From assembly GCF_026278245.1 (NCBI RefSeq), contig NZ_CP111079.1:3982501-4046500 (forward strand): a DNA stretch of 64,000 bases. The letters are read 5' to 3'. The notes below the pieces were generated by a model. That model did no database searches and was not told the DNA's origin. It worked only from the letters and a program-made list of their open reading frames with translations. Positions 43,502-53,100 of this stretch are shown here, piece after piece; position 1 is the stretch's first letter, and each line of letters starts with the position of its first letter. Position numbers and translations under genes: made by a program. The stretch comes from Pontibacter kalidii (GTDB lineage: Bacteria; Bacteroidota; Bacteroidia; Cytophagales; Hymenobacteraceae).

Positions 43502-45100
43502 TTAATTTAAAGGAACCTGGAAGTTCGGTGTTCCTACGTTCACATCCACCGCCTGGCCTTTGTAGTTGAGGCGCTTCACATCCAGCACCTCAATCACTAC
43601 GCGGTCGCCTTTATTGGCTTTGGCCGCAAAGCTGGTTAGGTTAGCAGTAGGTCCGCTAAACTCGCCCTGGTCTACCGGCTGGTTACCGCGCACCAGGTAG
43701 GCTCTCCACTTGGTTACTCTATAACGCGCCTCGTTAGGTAATAATTGTTTGAAGCCTTCCTCTGGCACAGCCTGTATTTCTACGGCTCTGAAGGATTGTG
43801 CCGGTACGCCGCGCTTCACATCAATTGGCTTGCCATTTACCAGCGCCACCAGCTCTGGCTTAGGGATCGGACGCACTTTGAATTTCTCTGAACCGATGGC
43901 GTTACCGCCGCTGCTCACGTTGATGGTTACCTCGGTACCGCTAGGGATAATGGTTACTTCACCTTTCTTAGCCCCTTTGATGGCAGTACCACCGTTAGCG
44001 CTAAAGCTAGGATCATATACCGCACCCAACGCTGGCACCTGGATGTTCAGCTCGTTGGCACACTGGAAGTACAGCGCCTGCACAGAAGCAGACTGCACCT
44101 GAATCACAGGCTTGGCAACGATATACTCCTCTGTTACGGTGAAGGTAGTGTCTCTACCGTTCTGGTTGATTGTTACCTGGCCTTTCCATGTCTGCTTTGA
44201 GTTTCCATCGGCATCGTAGTTAGAGGCAGAAGCCACGAACTCTACTTTACCCATGCCATTCTCAACTTTGATTGGCTTGCCTTGGTAAGACATTTTAGGG
44301 GTGATGTTATCAGATGAAGCCGCAATGAACATATCGGCTGAGTATTTTGTACCAGCTGCCACCGTTTTAGACTCGGCGCGGGCCATGGCAAAAATCTTCT
44401 CGAACTTAATGATGTCAGCACCTACCTGCTGGGCAAGTTTCTGCAGCACATCCGCCTCATACTTCAAAACCTCTGCTTCTTTCTGAGAAAGTACTGCCAG
44501 GGCAGCCACCATGGGTGTTTCCTCGAAGTTCAGCTGAGCGAAGTCCTTACGCTTCTGTGCCGGGTCATTCTGTGCTACCGGATCCTCTTTGCCACTCAAG
44601 GCTAGTTTTTGTGGAACCTGCTCATTGTACTGGCGCAGGAATTTGGCGTAGTCATTCAGCTTTTGCTCCAGCTCATATCCTTTACCATTGTTCTTGCTTG
44701 CCGCGCCAATCATATTCATGGCCACAATGTCATTTCCTTCCGGCTGCTTGTATGCCGTACCTTCATCATTCATTCCTCCTGATTGTTCAATCAGAAGTTT
44801 TCTCAGACCCTGGATATAGGAAACCATTTCTGATGTCTGATTACGTACTTCCTGTGCTGTTTTCAGCACACGCTGGTCATTGGCAGAAGGGTTCTTATTC
44901 TCTGCAATGGCAGCCTGTATGTTTGATACGACCCCGGCGTTATCTGTTACTGTTTTTCGGTTCACAGTCTGTAAAGACTCGTCTAGGAACTGAAACTTTA
45001 ACAGGATCGCCGAGCTCACGTTAAGGGCCAGAAGCGCGGTCAGTACAAGGTACATCATACCGATCATCTTCTGCCTTGGTGTCTCTTTTCCTCCAGCCAT
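43502..45100 (-). CDS. gldM: Type IX secretion/gliding motor protein GldM
   Basis: GldM (PorM) is the periplasm-spanning rotor of the motor that powers type IX secretion and gliding. The 532-residue protein has the cytoplasmic tail MAGGKETPRQKM with the conserved Arg9, one membrane helix (GMMYLVLTALLALNVSSAIL, 14-33) and a long beta-rich periplasmic region with four domains. The end (VDVNVGTPNFQVPLN) matches the family. It sits between gldL (53 bases) and gldN. Confidence 0.96.
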   Translation of the reverse strand: MAGGKETPRQKMIGMMYLVLTALLALNVSSAILLKFQFLDESLQTVNRKTVTDNAGVVSNIQAAIAENKNPSANDQRVLKTAQEVRNQTSEMVSYIQGLRKLLIEQSGGMNDEGTAYKQPEGNDIVAMNMIGAASKNNGKGYELEQKLNDYAKFLRQYNEQVPQKLALSGKEDPVAQNDPAQKRKDFAQLNFEETPMVAALAVLSQKEAEVLKYEADVLQKLAQQVGADIIKFEKIFAMARAESKTVAAGTKYSADMFIAASSDNITPKMSYQGKPIKVENGMGKVEFVASASNYDADGNSKQTWKGQVTINQNGRDTTFTVTEEYIVAKPVIQVQSASVQALYFQCANELNIQVPALGAVYDPSFSANGGTAIKGAKKGEVTIIPSGTEVTINVSSGGNAIGSEKFKVRPIPKPELVALVNGKPIDVKRGVPAQSFRAVEIQAVPEEGFKQLLPNEARYRVTKWRAYLVRGNQPVDQGEFSGPTANLTSFAAKANKGDRVVIEVLDVKRLNYKGQAVDVNVGTPNFQVPLN

Positions 45101-45153
45101 TTTATACTATATTAACTGTGTTTTCTTTAGATAGAACTTATTTAAACCGGAAA

Positions 45154-45957
45154 TTAGCCTTTCATAGCTGACAGCATGTTGCCATACACCGTGTTCAGAG
45201 AGTGTAGGTTTTGCGTCAGGCGAGAAACTTCCTGCTTAAACTGTTCTGTATCTTTGCTGGCGTCAGTTAAGTTTTCCATGGCCATGCTCAGGTTGCCATA
45301 GAATTTATTCATGGTCTTCAGGTGGTTGTTAGAATCCTGAAGCTCCATCTCGTACACTGCGTTCAGAGCACCCAGGTTGCGGGTCATGCCCTGTATCTGC
45401 GCATGGTACTCTTGTGCATCTGTAGCAGAAACTGCCATCTGAGAGATAGCATCCGCTGTAGTAGCGTACGCGCTGTTGATCTTATCCAATTGGCCGGCGG
45501 CAGCTCTTACACGCACGGTGTACTCTTCTGTAGCGGCAGCTGCGTTGCTCATGTCAGCCATGCTCGCGGCAGTTTCGCTCAGGCGGTTCAGGCCCAGACC
45601 AAGTTGGTTTATTGTTTCTGGCGTAATATCAGCATTACGCATCATTTCGTCGAGTTTACCTGTAACGGACGGACCACCAGCTACGGCACTTGTAGCAGGC
45701 ACGATGCCCTCTCCGGCGAAGTCATCCGCAAGTTGTGGGTATACTCTGGCCCAATCCGGCTCAGCATGCTGTGGCTGGAAGGCGCTCAGGAAAAATATAA
45801 CTGCCTCTGTGCTCAGACCAAGGATCAGCATCAAGTCGGCTCCTGGCCAGTGCTGGATCTTGAACAACGCACCCACAATTACGACGGCAGCACCAATACC
45901 ATAAATTTTTGGCATCAAAACGTCGAACAAGAAACTGCGACCTTTAGCTTTGCTCAT
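45154..45957 (-). CDS. gldL: Type IX secretion/gliding motor protein GldL
   Basis: GldL (PorL) is the stator that uses the proton gradient. The 267-residue protein has two membrane helices (about 16-34 and 42-60) and the conserved membrane Glu51 (LGLSTEAVIFFLSAF). The rest is a cytoplasmic helical region ending in VYGNMLSAMKG. Gene order gldK-gldL-gldM-gldN is the standard one. Confidence 0.96.
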   Translation of the reverse strand: MSKAKGRSFLFDVLMPKIYGIGAAVVIVGALFKIQHWPGADLMLILGLSTEAVIFFLSAFQPQHAEPDWARVYPQLADDFAGEGIVPATSAVAGGPSVTGKLDEMMRNADITPETINQLGLGLNRLSETAASMADMSNAAAATEEYTVRVRAAAGQLDKINSAYATTADAISQMAVSATDAQEYHAQIQGMTRNLGALNAVYEMELQDSNNHLKTMNKFYGNLSMAMENLTDASKDTEQFKQEVSRLTQNLHSLNTVYGNMLSAMKG

Positions 45958-46038
45958 TTTGTTTTCTAATTAAGTAGTGAACGATTGATTAAAAGGATAA
46001 ATGGGGGATTGGGAATAAAAATATTTGATTATTTTCTA

Positions 46039-47055
46039 TTAAAACTCTCTGCCTGAAGAACGTCCCAGGTAAATCATCGCATTACGGAAACCAATGTATG
46101 ATCGGGCAGAGTCCTGGAATTCAAAGTTACGTGTACCTGTCTCCAGGAAGTAGGCGATATCTTTCCAGGAACCTCCTCTTACTACTTTACGCGGCTCGTT
46201 GTCATCGTTGTAAACAGGGTTCAAGTCCCAGGTAATCGGAACAGTGGCATCAGAATAGGCATCTTCGCACCACTCGGCAACGTTTCCGGCCATATCATAC
46301 AGGCCGAAGTCGTTCGGGAAGAACTGTGCGACAGGGGCCGTATACGTAAAGCCATCGCTGTAGTAGTCGCCACGTCCTGGCTTAAAGTTAGCTAGCAAGC
46401 AACCTTTGGCGTTACGCAGGTATGGGCCACCCCAAGGGTAAACGGCCATATCACGGCCGCCACGTGCTGCATATTCCCACTCTGCCTCTGTAGGCAGACG
46501 GAACTGCGGCATGGGAGCACGTCCATTTTCAGCATTTGCCTGGTTTTTGTGCTTGGTGCGCCACTCGCTAAAATACTTGGCAGCAAACCAATCCACACCC
46601 ACTACCGGGTAGTCATCGAACGCAGGGTGCGAGAAGTAGTACTCCATCAGCGGATCGCCCATGTGGTATGTATAATCCTTCACCCATACAGTGGTATCGG
46701 GATACAGCTGCGTCATCACGTACTCCTCACCCAAGACATCCAGCGAGTCTTCCATCATCACGTTAATGAACTGACGGTACTCGTTGTTTGTGATCTCGGT
46801 TTCATCCATGTAGAAGCCACCAATCGTCACTTGCTTGTTTAAGTTTGCCATAGATGCCGCTATATCCTGGTCAGCCTGGCCCATGTGGAACGTACCGCCT
46901 GGGCAGGCCACCATGCCATAAGGCACTTCCTGCGGATTGTACTCTGGTCTGTCCTCGGCACCTACAAGATCTCCTTGCGGCCCGCGTCTCATCCCACAGC
47001 TTGCAAGCAGTACCACCGCCAATGCGAAGGAAGACAGCTTAAGTAGTTTATTCAT
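46039..47055 (-). CDS. gldK: Type IX secretion/gliding lipoprotein GldK
   Basis: GldK (PorK) is an outer-membrane lipoprotein of the periplasmic ring of the secretion system. The 338-residue protein has lipobox Cys20 (VVLLASC) and a formylglycine-generating-enzyme/sulfatase-modifying-factor fold with GGFYMDETEITNNEYRQF, FRLPTEAEWEYAARGG, NVAEWCEDAYSD and KVVRGGSWKDIAY. The enzymatic copper-binding cysteines of true FGE are not evident, so it acts as a structural protein. It has its own promoter box at 47115. Confidence 0.95.
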   Translation of the reverse strand: MNKLLKLSSFALAVVLLASCGMRRGPQGDLVGAEDRPEYNPQEVPYGMVACPGGTFHMGQADQDIAASMANLNKQVTIGGFYMDETEITNNEYRQFINVMMEDSLDVLGEEYVMTQLYPDTTVWVKDYTYHMGDPLMEYYFSHPAFDDYPVVGVDWFAAKYFSEWRTKHKNQANAENGRAPMPQFRLPTEAEWEYAARGGRDMAVYPWGGPYLRNAKGCLLANFKPGRGDYYSDGFTYTAPVAQFFPNDFGLYDMAGNVAEWCEDAYSDATVPITWDLNPVYNDDNEPRKVVRGGSWKDIAYFLETGTRNFEFQDSARSYIGFRNAMIYLGRSSGREF

Positions 47056-47114
47056 GATGACTGTTAAAAAGTAAATTTTCTGTAATAGATTTTAGCACAC
47101 TTCTACGAGTGTAG

Positions 47115-47122
47115 CAAATATA
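47115..47122 (-). promoter_or_regulatory. Promoter box of gldKLMN
   Basis: The minus strand reads TATATTTG (TAnnTTTG) about 60 bases before the gldK start. The 229-base gap to porP is AT-rich and has no gene, so gldKLMN may be transcribed separately from porP. Confidence 0.6.
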
Positions 47123-47284
47123 TGAGAATTAGGAATAAATAAAAAACAATTCACTACAACACCTTTTTTAATTTTTTTAACGCGTTAAGGCATTGATTAT
47201 TATTGTGATGTACAAGTATTTTTTTGTGCACTTTTTTAAGAATAGCCCCTAAAAGTAAAAAAGCAATTACAATTACCAACCATC

Positions 47285-48250
47285 TTACCTTGTAAAAAAG
47301 TAGCGGGGCGTTCTTACAGGCGGCTTAAACCGTATCACCGGCTCGGGCAGGCGGTAGTTCACCATTACCTCGTGCGAAGTGGCAGCCTTGGCAGATGTAT
47401 GAAAGGTGGTTAAATCCAATGCATATCCTATCCGTAGCGCATTATCCTGAAGCAGAGACACTCCCACAAGGGCACTAACAGCTTCTTCATGTCGATAATT
47501 CACTCCGGCCCAATATTTTTCCTGATAGGTTACCCGCCCTCCTGCATCGAACGAAAAAGTTTCGGTGTCGTGCTTGAGCAGCACCGTCGGCGTGAGAACC
47601 AGGTCATTAGTCAGCGGCATGTGATAGCCGGCCGTAACATACACGTGGTTCTCGCCCAGCAGCGTTCCCTTTCCGGTATTGGTGGAGTCTGCGAACTCAT
47701 ACTCTGCCTTCCGCAGGTTCGTTACGCTACCGCCGGCGTAAAATGTTTCCGACTCATACCACACGCCTGCGCCTAGGTCAAACTTCGTGTCCTCGCTGTT
47801 GAAGGGCACGTTGGGGTCGCCTTCATCAATGGCCCGGTAGCGGCCTTTTTTATAGTTGTTCACATTCCCTTGTATGCCCAGCCCCAGCTTTCCTGTCTCG
47901 CCTATGTTGATGTGGAAGGAATAGGAGAGGGCTGCCGTCAGGATGGTGGTGTTGGCAATCTTGTCGCGCATCAGGTTGAGGCCCACGCCGCCGTGCAGCA
48001 ACCTCACCGGCGTGTGCGCTGACAGGAAGAGCGTCTGCGGGGCACCGCCATCATCGAAGGAGGCATCATAGCCCAGCCACTGGTAGCGGTAAATAGACAT
48101 GAACTCCGGCCGGTTGGTGATGCCCGCGTAAGCAGGGCTTATCTGCATGCCATTAAACCCATAGTGGGTAAACTGGGGTTGCTGCTGCGCATAGGCGCAT
48201 GGCGCTGCCATCAGGAGCACCAGCAACAAGACAGGTAGAAGCTTTTTCAT
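47285..48250 (-). CDS. porP: PorP/SprF family type IX secretion outer-membrane protein
   Basis: PorP/SprF proteins are outer-membrane barrels linked with type IX secretion and with export of SprB-like adhesins. The 321-residue protein has a signal peptide (MKKLLPVLLLVLLMAAPCAYAQ), the hallmark QFTHYGFNGMQISPAYAG just after it, and repeated aromatic beta strands. I use the ATG at 48250; the frame runs on upstream. The order porP-gldKLMN matches porPKLMN of Porphyromonas. Confidence 0.93.
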   Translation of the reverse strand: MKKLLPVLLLVLLMAAPCAYAQQQPQFTHYGFNGMQISPAYAGITNRPEFMSIYRYQWLGYDASFDDGGAPQTLFLSAHTPVRLLHGGVGLNLMRDKIANTTILTAALSYSFHINIGETGKLGLGIQGNVNNYKKGRYRAIDEGDPNVPFNSEDTKFDLGAGVWYESETFYAGGSVTNLRKAEYEFADSTNTGKGTLLGENHVYVTAGYHMPLTNDLVLTPTVLLKHDTETFSFDAGGRVTYQEKYWAGVNYRHEEAVSALVGVSLLQDNALRIGYALDLTTFHTSAKAATSHEVMVNYRLPEPVIRFKPPVRTPRYFFTR

Positions 48251-48304
48251 AGGCTGCGGCAAGAAGGCAAGGTTAAGATGAGCTATTTTGGACAGAACGC
48301 TTTT

Positions 48305-48335
48305 CAAATATAGCTATTAAACACTAAAACGCAAA
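48305..48335 (-). promoter_or_regulatory. Promoter of porP
   Basis: On the minus strand TTTG (48332-48335) is followed after 19 bases by TATATTTG (48305-48312), a canonical -33/-7 pair, 55 bases before the porP ATG. Confidence 0.75.
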
Positions 48336-48412
48336 TGCCGCGCTGCGTAGTGCAGTGCTAGCGTTTGCGTTTTAGTTAGTATGCAAAAAAGGCTTAAAAG
48401 TTGCGTTACGAA

Positions 48413-49216
48413 CTACTTTTTTGCCTCCTGCATCTGGTTCTGTATGTATACCTCTATGGCGCCGGTCATAGATGGCGCATTTGGGTGCGGCGCCTCAATG
48501 TCCAGCTCCAGACCTGCATCGCGCACGGCTTTGGCTGTGGTGGGGCCAAAAGCAGCAATACGCGTGTTATTCTGCTTAAAGTCCGGGAAGTTGATGAACA
48601 GCGAGTGGATGCCTGACGGGCTGAAGAAGGCCAGGCAGTCATAGGTCACGTCGTCCAGGTCAGACAGGTCGGCGGCAACGGTCTTGTAGATGATCGCCTC
48701 GGTGTGCTTGATCTTGTTTGCCTTCAGGAACTCCGGGATATCATCTTTGCGGATATTCGAGCACGGGAACAGGAAGTTCTCGTTCTTGTGCTTCTTGATC
48801 ACCTCGAACAGGTCCTTGGCCGTTTTCTCGCCCACAAACAACTTGCGCTTGCGCAGCGTGATGTATTTCTGCAGGTAATAGGCTGTCTGGTCGGAGATAC
48901 AGAAGTACTTCATGTCGGCAGGCATCTCGATCTTGCTCTCCTGGCAGATGCGGAAAAAGTGGTCCACGGCGTTGCGGCTCGTGAAGATCACAGCCGTGTG
49001 CGACAGGATATCCACTTTGTCTTTGCGGAACTCCTTATAAGGGACCGGCTCCACCTCTATAAACGCCCTAAAGTCAACCTTGATCCCATACTTCTCCGCA
49101 ATAGACAAATAGGGGGAGTTGTCGGTGGTTGGCTGTGGTTGTGTAACCAGAATACTCTTAATAGGAATCTTGTGTCTTTCAGGGTTCGCAGAGCCCTTTG
49201 CTTTGCTTTCAGCCAT
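48413..49216 (-). CDS. hemD: Uroporphyrinogen-III synthase
   Basis: HemD closes and inverts ring D of hydroxymethylbilane to make uroporphyrinogen III for haem. The 267-residue protein has the two-lobed alpha/beta pattern: ILVTQPQPTTDNS at the start, AVIFTSRNAVDHFF, NFLFPCSNIRKDDIP, LAFFSPSGIHSLF and IAAFGPTTAKAV. HemD is weakly conserved, but these segments fit. It is 54 bases downstream of the DUF4271 gene and probably co-transcribed with it. No other haem gene is adjacent. Confidence 0.9.
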   Translation of the reverse strand: MAESKAKGSANPERHKIPIKSILVTQPQPTTDNSPYLSIAEKYGIKVDFRAFIEVEPVPYKEFRKDKVDILSHTAVIFTSRNAVDHFFRICQESKIEMPADMKYFCISDQTAYYLQKYITLRKRKLFVGEKTAKDLFEVIKKHKNENFLFPCSNIRKDDIPEFLKANKIKHTEAIIYKTVAADLSDLDDVTYDCLAFFSPSGIHSLFINFPDFKQNNTRIAAFGPTTAKAVRDAGLELDIEAPHPNAPSMTGAIEVYIQNQMQEAKK

Positions 49217-49270
49217 ATTATAAAATGATGCTTATAAGTTCGCCTGCTGCGATATCCGCCGTAATCTTGC

Positions 49271-50437
49271 TTAAAAATTGAAAACGATCAGCTCCAGCAT
49301 TATCGCCAGCGGAATCACTTCTGTGGCGCAAAGGTACGAAAATAAATGCAAATTTATCACCGAGGCTTTCTTATTTACGGCGTAAAACACGCGCAGTATC
49401 GTGATAACCAGCAACAACGCCACCGCCAGGCTCGAAATAAGCAGGATTGTTTCGGGCATCATCATGTTCAGCGAGAGGTAGAGCAGCATGACGAGCGGCA
49501 GGAACAGGCCCATAAACAGCAGCGAGCGCAGAAACTCGCGGTACTGCAGCTGCACCAGGCTCTCGAGCCCGAACACGAACGCCATCACCTTCAAAAAAAC
49601 ATACTTTAGCAGCACGATGCCAAAGATCAGCAACGTATAGAACAGAATCTTGGTGGTAATGTCGGCCTCGGAGACCGGGAAAAGCCGGTTAAACAGCCGC
49701 ACGTGCTGCACATTGGTATGGATGGCGGCAATGAGCAGGGCCATCGACAGCGAGAAGGCCAGCACAAACAGCATGTTGGAGACGGCCCCTACGGGCTTGC
49801 CCACCGAGTAAAGGCCCTCCTGGGGGCTGGAATGCAGAAAACGGTTGAGGTCGAATTGGCTTCTGAAGTCGGCAGGGTAGCTGACGCGCAGCAAACCATA
49901 GATCAGCCCGATCAGCAGCATAAAAATAATGAAGGCGTTATGGTTCACGTACTCCCGCACCTGCACCGAGAAGGGGCGCTGCCCTTCCTCCTGCTTGGTG
50001 GCGGCCACCAGAGGCACATTCCGGAAGGTGGCTACGTTTGGCTGCTGCGCCGGGTGCCATACCGTGAGCAGGTATTTGCCTTCCACGGGCTCGGTGCCAC
50101 CGCTATACCTGGCCAGGTCTAACGTATAATTCGCGGTAGAGTCGGCTTTAAAGATGAGCCGGTTGTTCAGGAACAGGCACAGGTCGCGCGGGGCGGCAAA
50201 GGCAATGTTGAAGGGCTGCGCCTGCGTAATAGGCAGCCACTGATGCAGGGCGTTATACCTGGCGTGCTGGCCAGCCACATACGGCACCAACTGGGCCTCC
50301 CCGCCCGGCTGCACCAGCCAGTTGCCCGTGATGGTGTTTTTCTGCTCCAGCGGCAATACCTGCCCCTGCAGGGGCACCTGCCATCCTATAAAAAGCAGCA
50401 GAAAAATGAAGTTATACTTTGGAAACGCTCTGGGCAC
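49271..50437 (-). CDS. DUF4271 membrane protein
   Basis: The 388-residue protein has a signal-like N-terminus, an extracytoplasmic beta-rich part (about 25-165) and about six membrane segments in the C-terminal half (from FIIFMLLIGLIYGLLRV onward). The C-terminal membrane part is the Bacteroidota DUF4271 domain, of unknown function. It is directly upstream of hemD on the same strand. A tight cluster of three TATACTT motifs lies at 50478-50497, just upstream of its start. Confidence 0.85.
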   Translation of the reverse strand: MPRAFPKYNFIFLLLFIGWQVPLQGQVLPLEQKNTITGNWLVQPGGEAQLVPYVAGQHARYNALHQWLPITQAQPFNIAFAAPRDLCLFLNNRLIFKADSTANYTLDLARYSGGTEPVEGKYLLTVWHPAQQPNVATFRNVPLVAATKQEEGQRPFSVQVREYVNHNAFIIFMLLIGLIYGLLRVSYPADFRSQFDLNRFLHSSPQEGLYSVGKPVGAVSNMLFVLAFSLSMALLIAAIHTNVQHVRLFNRLFPVSEADITTKILFYTLLIFGIVLLKYVFLKVMAFVFGLESLVQLQYREFLRSLLFMGLFLPLVMLLYLSLNMMMPETILLISSLAVALLLVITILRVFYAVNKKASVINLHLFSYLCATEVIPLAIMLELIVFNF

Positions 50438-50510
50438 GGCGTAAACGGTTAACGGAGTACAGCGGCGACAGCCGGATTATACTTTATACTTATACTTTTG
50501 CTGAGTGTGC

Positions 50511-50918
50511 TTAAGAGTGCAGCACCCCCTGCAGCTGCAGCATGCCTATCTCAATCAGGTTATCCTCCACAATAGAGTCGGGCACGAACACGAAGCGCTT
50601 GTCGTAGATCTGGCGGCCGATGTAGTAGCTTACCCAGTACTCGTTGTTGATATGGAAGATGGCCGGATCGATGGGCTCTACCTGTACGAAGCTCTTGGCC
50701 TCCACGTGCTCGAACATATGGCGCAGCACCGAGGTCTTTACCTCCTCCCCGCCAACCAGGCCGTAGCCCTTGGAAGCCACCAGCACGTTCTCCACCGGGA
50801 AATTATTATAGTTGATCAGGTATACACTCCAGGCAGGCTGGTCGGTGGTGGCGTCTGCGGATCTGGCAACGGCCACCGCAATGCCCTCTACCGTCCCGAA
50901 ATCAATGTCCTTCTTCAT
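50511..50918 (-). CDS. Conserved hypothetical protein overlapping lipB
   Basis: The 135-residue protein begins MKKDIDFGTVEGIAVAVARS and has no signal peptide or membrane segment. It overlaps the 3' end of lipB by 17 bases, so it is translated with it. I do not recognise a defined domain. It is mainly beta-strand-like (WSVYLINYNNFPVENVLVAS; YWVSYYIGRQIYDKRFVFVP). Good codon use and the overlap support a real gene. Confidence 0.8.
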   Translation of the reverse strand: MKKDIDFGTVEGIAVAVARSADATTDQPAWSVYLINYNNFPVENVLVASKGYGLVGGEEVKTSVLRHMFEHVEAKSFVQVEPIDPAIFHINNEYWVSYYIGRQIYDKRFVFVPDSIVEDNLIEIGMLQLQGVLHS

Positions 50919-51636
50919 GCGCAGCAGTTGTAATAGTGGACCCGAACAAGGCGCCCAGGTGCTTTAACAGTTTCTCCTCTACCTCGGCCAGCGGCACCTC
51001 ATGCCCCAGCTCTTTGGCCAGCGAAGTTACGGCTTTATCAGAAATCCCGCACGGCACGATGTTATTAAAGTAATCCAGGTCGGTGTTGATGTTGAAGGCA
51101 AAGCCGTGCATGGTTACCCAGCGGCTGCACTTTACGCCCATGGCGCAGATCTTGCGCGGGCTGCGCTGTTCCACGTGGTCGAGCCACACGCCGGTAAGAC
51201 CCGGGATGCGGCCAGCGGCAACGCCGTAGTCTGCCAGGGTAAGTATGATCGCCTCCTCCAGGAAACGCAGGTACTTGTGGATGTCGGTGAAGTAGTTCTC
51301 CAGGTCCAGGATGGGGTAGCCTACAATCTGGCCGGGGCCGTGGTAGGTGATGTCACCGCCTCGGTTGATCTTATAGTAGGTGGCGCCCTTGGCCTGCAGC
51401 CCCTCCTGGTTCAGCAACAGGTGCTCCTCATGGCCGCTCTTGCCCAGCGTGTATACATGGGGGTGCTGGCAGAAAAGGAGGTAGTTGGGCGTTGGCACCT
51501 GCGCCTCCGGTGCAGCGGCGCGGTTCTGTACTTTTAACTCCAGGGTGGCGGTAAAGAGCTTGTCCTGGTAGTCCCACGCCTCTTTGTAGTCGATCAGGCC
51601 CAGGTGCTGAAACTGTATGTCGGTATTCTTTTGCAC
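50902..51636 (-). CDS. lipB: Octanoyl-[acyl-carrier-protein]-protein N-octanoyltransferase LipB
   Basis: LipB moves octanoate from ACP to lipoyl domains of 2-oxo-acid dehydrogenases. The 244-residue protein has RGGDITYHGPGQ (92-103), the catalytic Lys in KICAMGVKCSRW (about 157-168) and the catalytic Cys in NNIVPCGISDKAVTSL. The start is GTG at 51636, one base after the preceding gene's stop (TAACGTG), implying coupling. It is the second gene in the isomerase-lipB-hypothetical operon. Confidence 0.95.
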   Translation of the reverse strand: MQKNTDIQFQHLGLIDYKEAWDYQDKLFTATLELKVQNRAAAPEAQVPTPNYLLFCQHPHVYTLGKSGHEEHLLLNQEGLQAKGATYYKINRGGDITYHGPGQIVGYPILDLENYFTDIHKYLRFLEEAIILTLADYGVAAGRIPGLTGVWLDHVEQRSPRKICAMGVKCSRWVTMHGFAFNINTDLDYFNNIVPCGISDKAVTSLAKELGHEVPLAEVEEKLLKHLGALFGSTITTAAHEEGH

Positions 51637-51637
51637 G

Positions 51638-52633
51638 TTATACTTTGGAAAGTTCTACTTTCAGGTAGTTAATATTATCAGTCGTGTTCGGGTCCACTTT
51701 GTTCAGCCCGGCCAGGTACAGCGATACCCAGTCGAACAGGTGGATGAGGTAGAGCATCTGCTCCAGCAAAGTGGCACCCACGGCCTCTACCTCCAGCACA
51801 TCCTGCACCTTGTGCTCCAGCACCGGCCTGGCCAGCTCCATGCGCAGCCTGGCGCGGGGGTGGTCGTAGCCGGTTTTGATGTACACAACAGCCAGGTTAC
51901 TGAATAGTTCCGCCGGCTGCTGCCAGCCCTCCACCTCGTTGTGGCTCGCTTCGGGCAAGACATTCACGTGGGCCAGTTGCTTGGCGTTGGTATTAAGCTG
52001 CTGCTGGAAGCGCAGCGCCACCGGCGCCAGGGCATCGCTGGCGTACAGCATGGGTAGCTTGCCCCGCAGCGAGCTGGCCAGTGCGCTGGCCTGTACTTTT
52101 ATACTCCCGGCCTGCTCCTCCAGCAGGGTTATACTTTGCCTGAGCTCCGTTTTAAAGGTATCGTCCAAAAGCTCTGCATAATGCAGCAAGTATAACTGTT
52201 GCACCAGCGTGAAGCCCAGACTGGCGCGCGGCTGCCCCGCATCCGAAGGGATGACGATGTGCGGCATGTTGTTGGCCTGCGCCATGCGGAGCATCTCCCC
52301 ACCCGAGGTCACAAAGGCCACGCCGGCTTCCGCCTCCATGGCCTGCCGCACCACCGAAAGGGCCTCCTCCGTATTCCCGGAGAAGGAGGACGCAATCACC
52401 AAGGTACTTGGGCCGGCGAAAGCCGGCAAGGTATAGCCTTTCTGCACCACCACAGGCACCTTTAGCTTATCGGCTACGTAAGCCTGCAGAATGCTGCTGC
52501 AGATGCCCGAACCGCCCATGCCGGCCATGACTACGTGGTTATACTTGGGGCGGGGGAAAGTAACAGCAGCGCCCTCCCCAATTTCCAGGGCGTGGCGCAG
52601 CTGCTGGGTAAAGCCTTCGATATGTTGTTTCAT
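51638..52633 (-). CDS. Bifunctional phosphoglucose/phosphomannose isomerase
   Basis: The enzyme interconverts fructose-6-phosphate with glucose-6- and mannose-6-phosphate. The 331-residue protein has two SIS domains: GMGGSGICSS (38-47) and SSFSGNTEEALSV near 87-99 bind the sugar phosphate, and QQLNTNAKQLAHVNVLPEASHNEVEGW carries the catalytic Glu and His typical of this family, written here in two parts: NTNAKQLAHVNVLPEASHNE, then VEGW. The start is the ATG at 52633. It is the first gene of the operon with lipB and is divergent from yraN. Confidence 0.9.
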   Translation of the reverse strand: MKQHIEGFTQQLRHALEIGEGAAVTFPRPKYNHVVMAGMGGSGICSSILQAYVADKLKVPVVVQKGYTLPAFAGPSTLVIASSFSGNTEEALSVVRQAMEAEAGVAFVTSGGEMLRMAQANNMPHIVIPSDAGQPRASLGFTLVQQLYLLHYAELLDDTFKTELRQSITLLEEQAGSIKVQASALASSLRGKLPMLYASDALAPVALRFQQQLNTNAKQLAHVNVLPEASHNEVEGWQQPAELFSNLAVVYIKTGYDHPRARLRMELARPVLEHKVQDVLEVEAVGATLLEQMLYLIHLFDWVSLYLAGLNKVDPNTTDNINYLKVELSKV

Positions 52634-52686
52634 AGTCGCTAAAGTTGGTGCAGCAGCCTTAGCTGCCCGCAAAGTACAAGTTTTAT

Positions 52687-53049
52687 ATGGCTTCTCAAAT
52701 AAGCAAGCACCTCCATACCGGCCGGTTGGGCGAAAACCACGCCGCCGCTTACCTGCGGGGCCAGGGCTATACTATCCTGCGGCAGAACTACAGGTATAAA
52801 CGCGCCGAGATAGACCTGATTGCACAGAAAGACAAGCTGCTGGTGTTTGTGGAGGTAAAGACCAGGGCTACTAATAGGTACGGGTATCCGGAAGAGGCGG
52901 TTAATGATAGGAAGGAGGCGCTGCTGCTGGGTGCCGCCGAGGAGTTTATACTTCAGGAGGAGTGGCAGCATGAGGTGCGGTTTGATATCATCTCGGTTAC
53001 TTTAACCTCTCCGCCGGAGATTCATCATATTGAGGATGCTTTTTACTGA
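52687..53049 (+). CDS. YraN family (UPF0102) nuclease-like protein
   Basis: The 120-residue protein has the YraN pattern: LGENHAAAYLRGQGYTILRQ, then NYRYKRAEIDLIAQKD with Asp43 and FVEVKTR with Glu56 and Lys58. These residues form a PD-(D/E)xK nuclease core, though the cellular substrate of YraN proteins is not settled. It is divergent from the isomerase operon by 53 bases and is followed by a repeat-rich gap of 537 bases. Confidence 0.92.
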   Translation: MASQISKHLHTGRLGENHAAAYLRGQGYTILRQNYRYKRAEIDLIAQKDKLLVFVEVKTRATNRYGYPEEAVNDRKEALLLGAAEEFILQEEWQHEVRFDIISVTLTSPPEIHHIEDAFY

Positions 53050-53100
53050 GGTTATACTTGTACTTGCCCTAGCCATACTTTTATACTTGCTGATTTATAC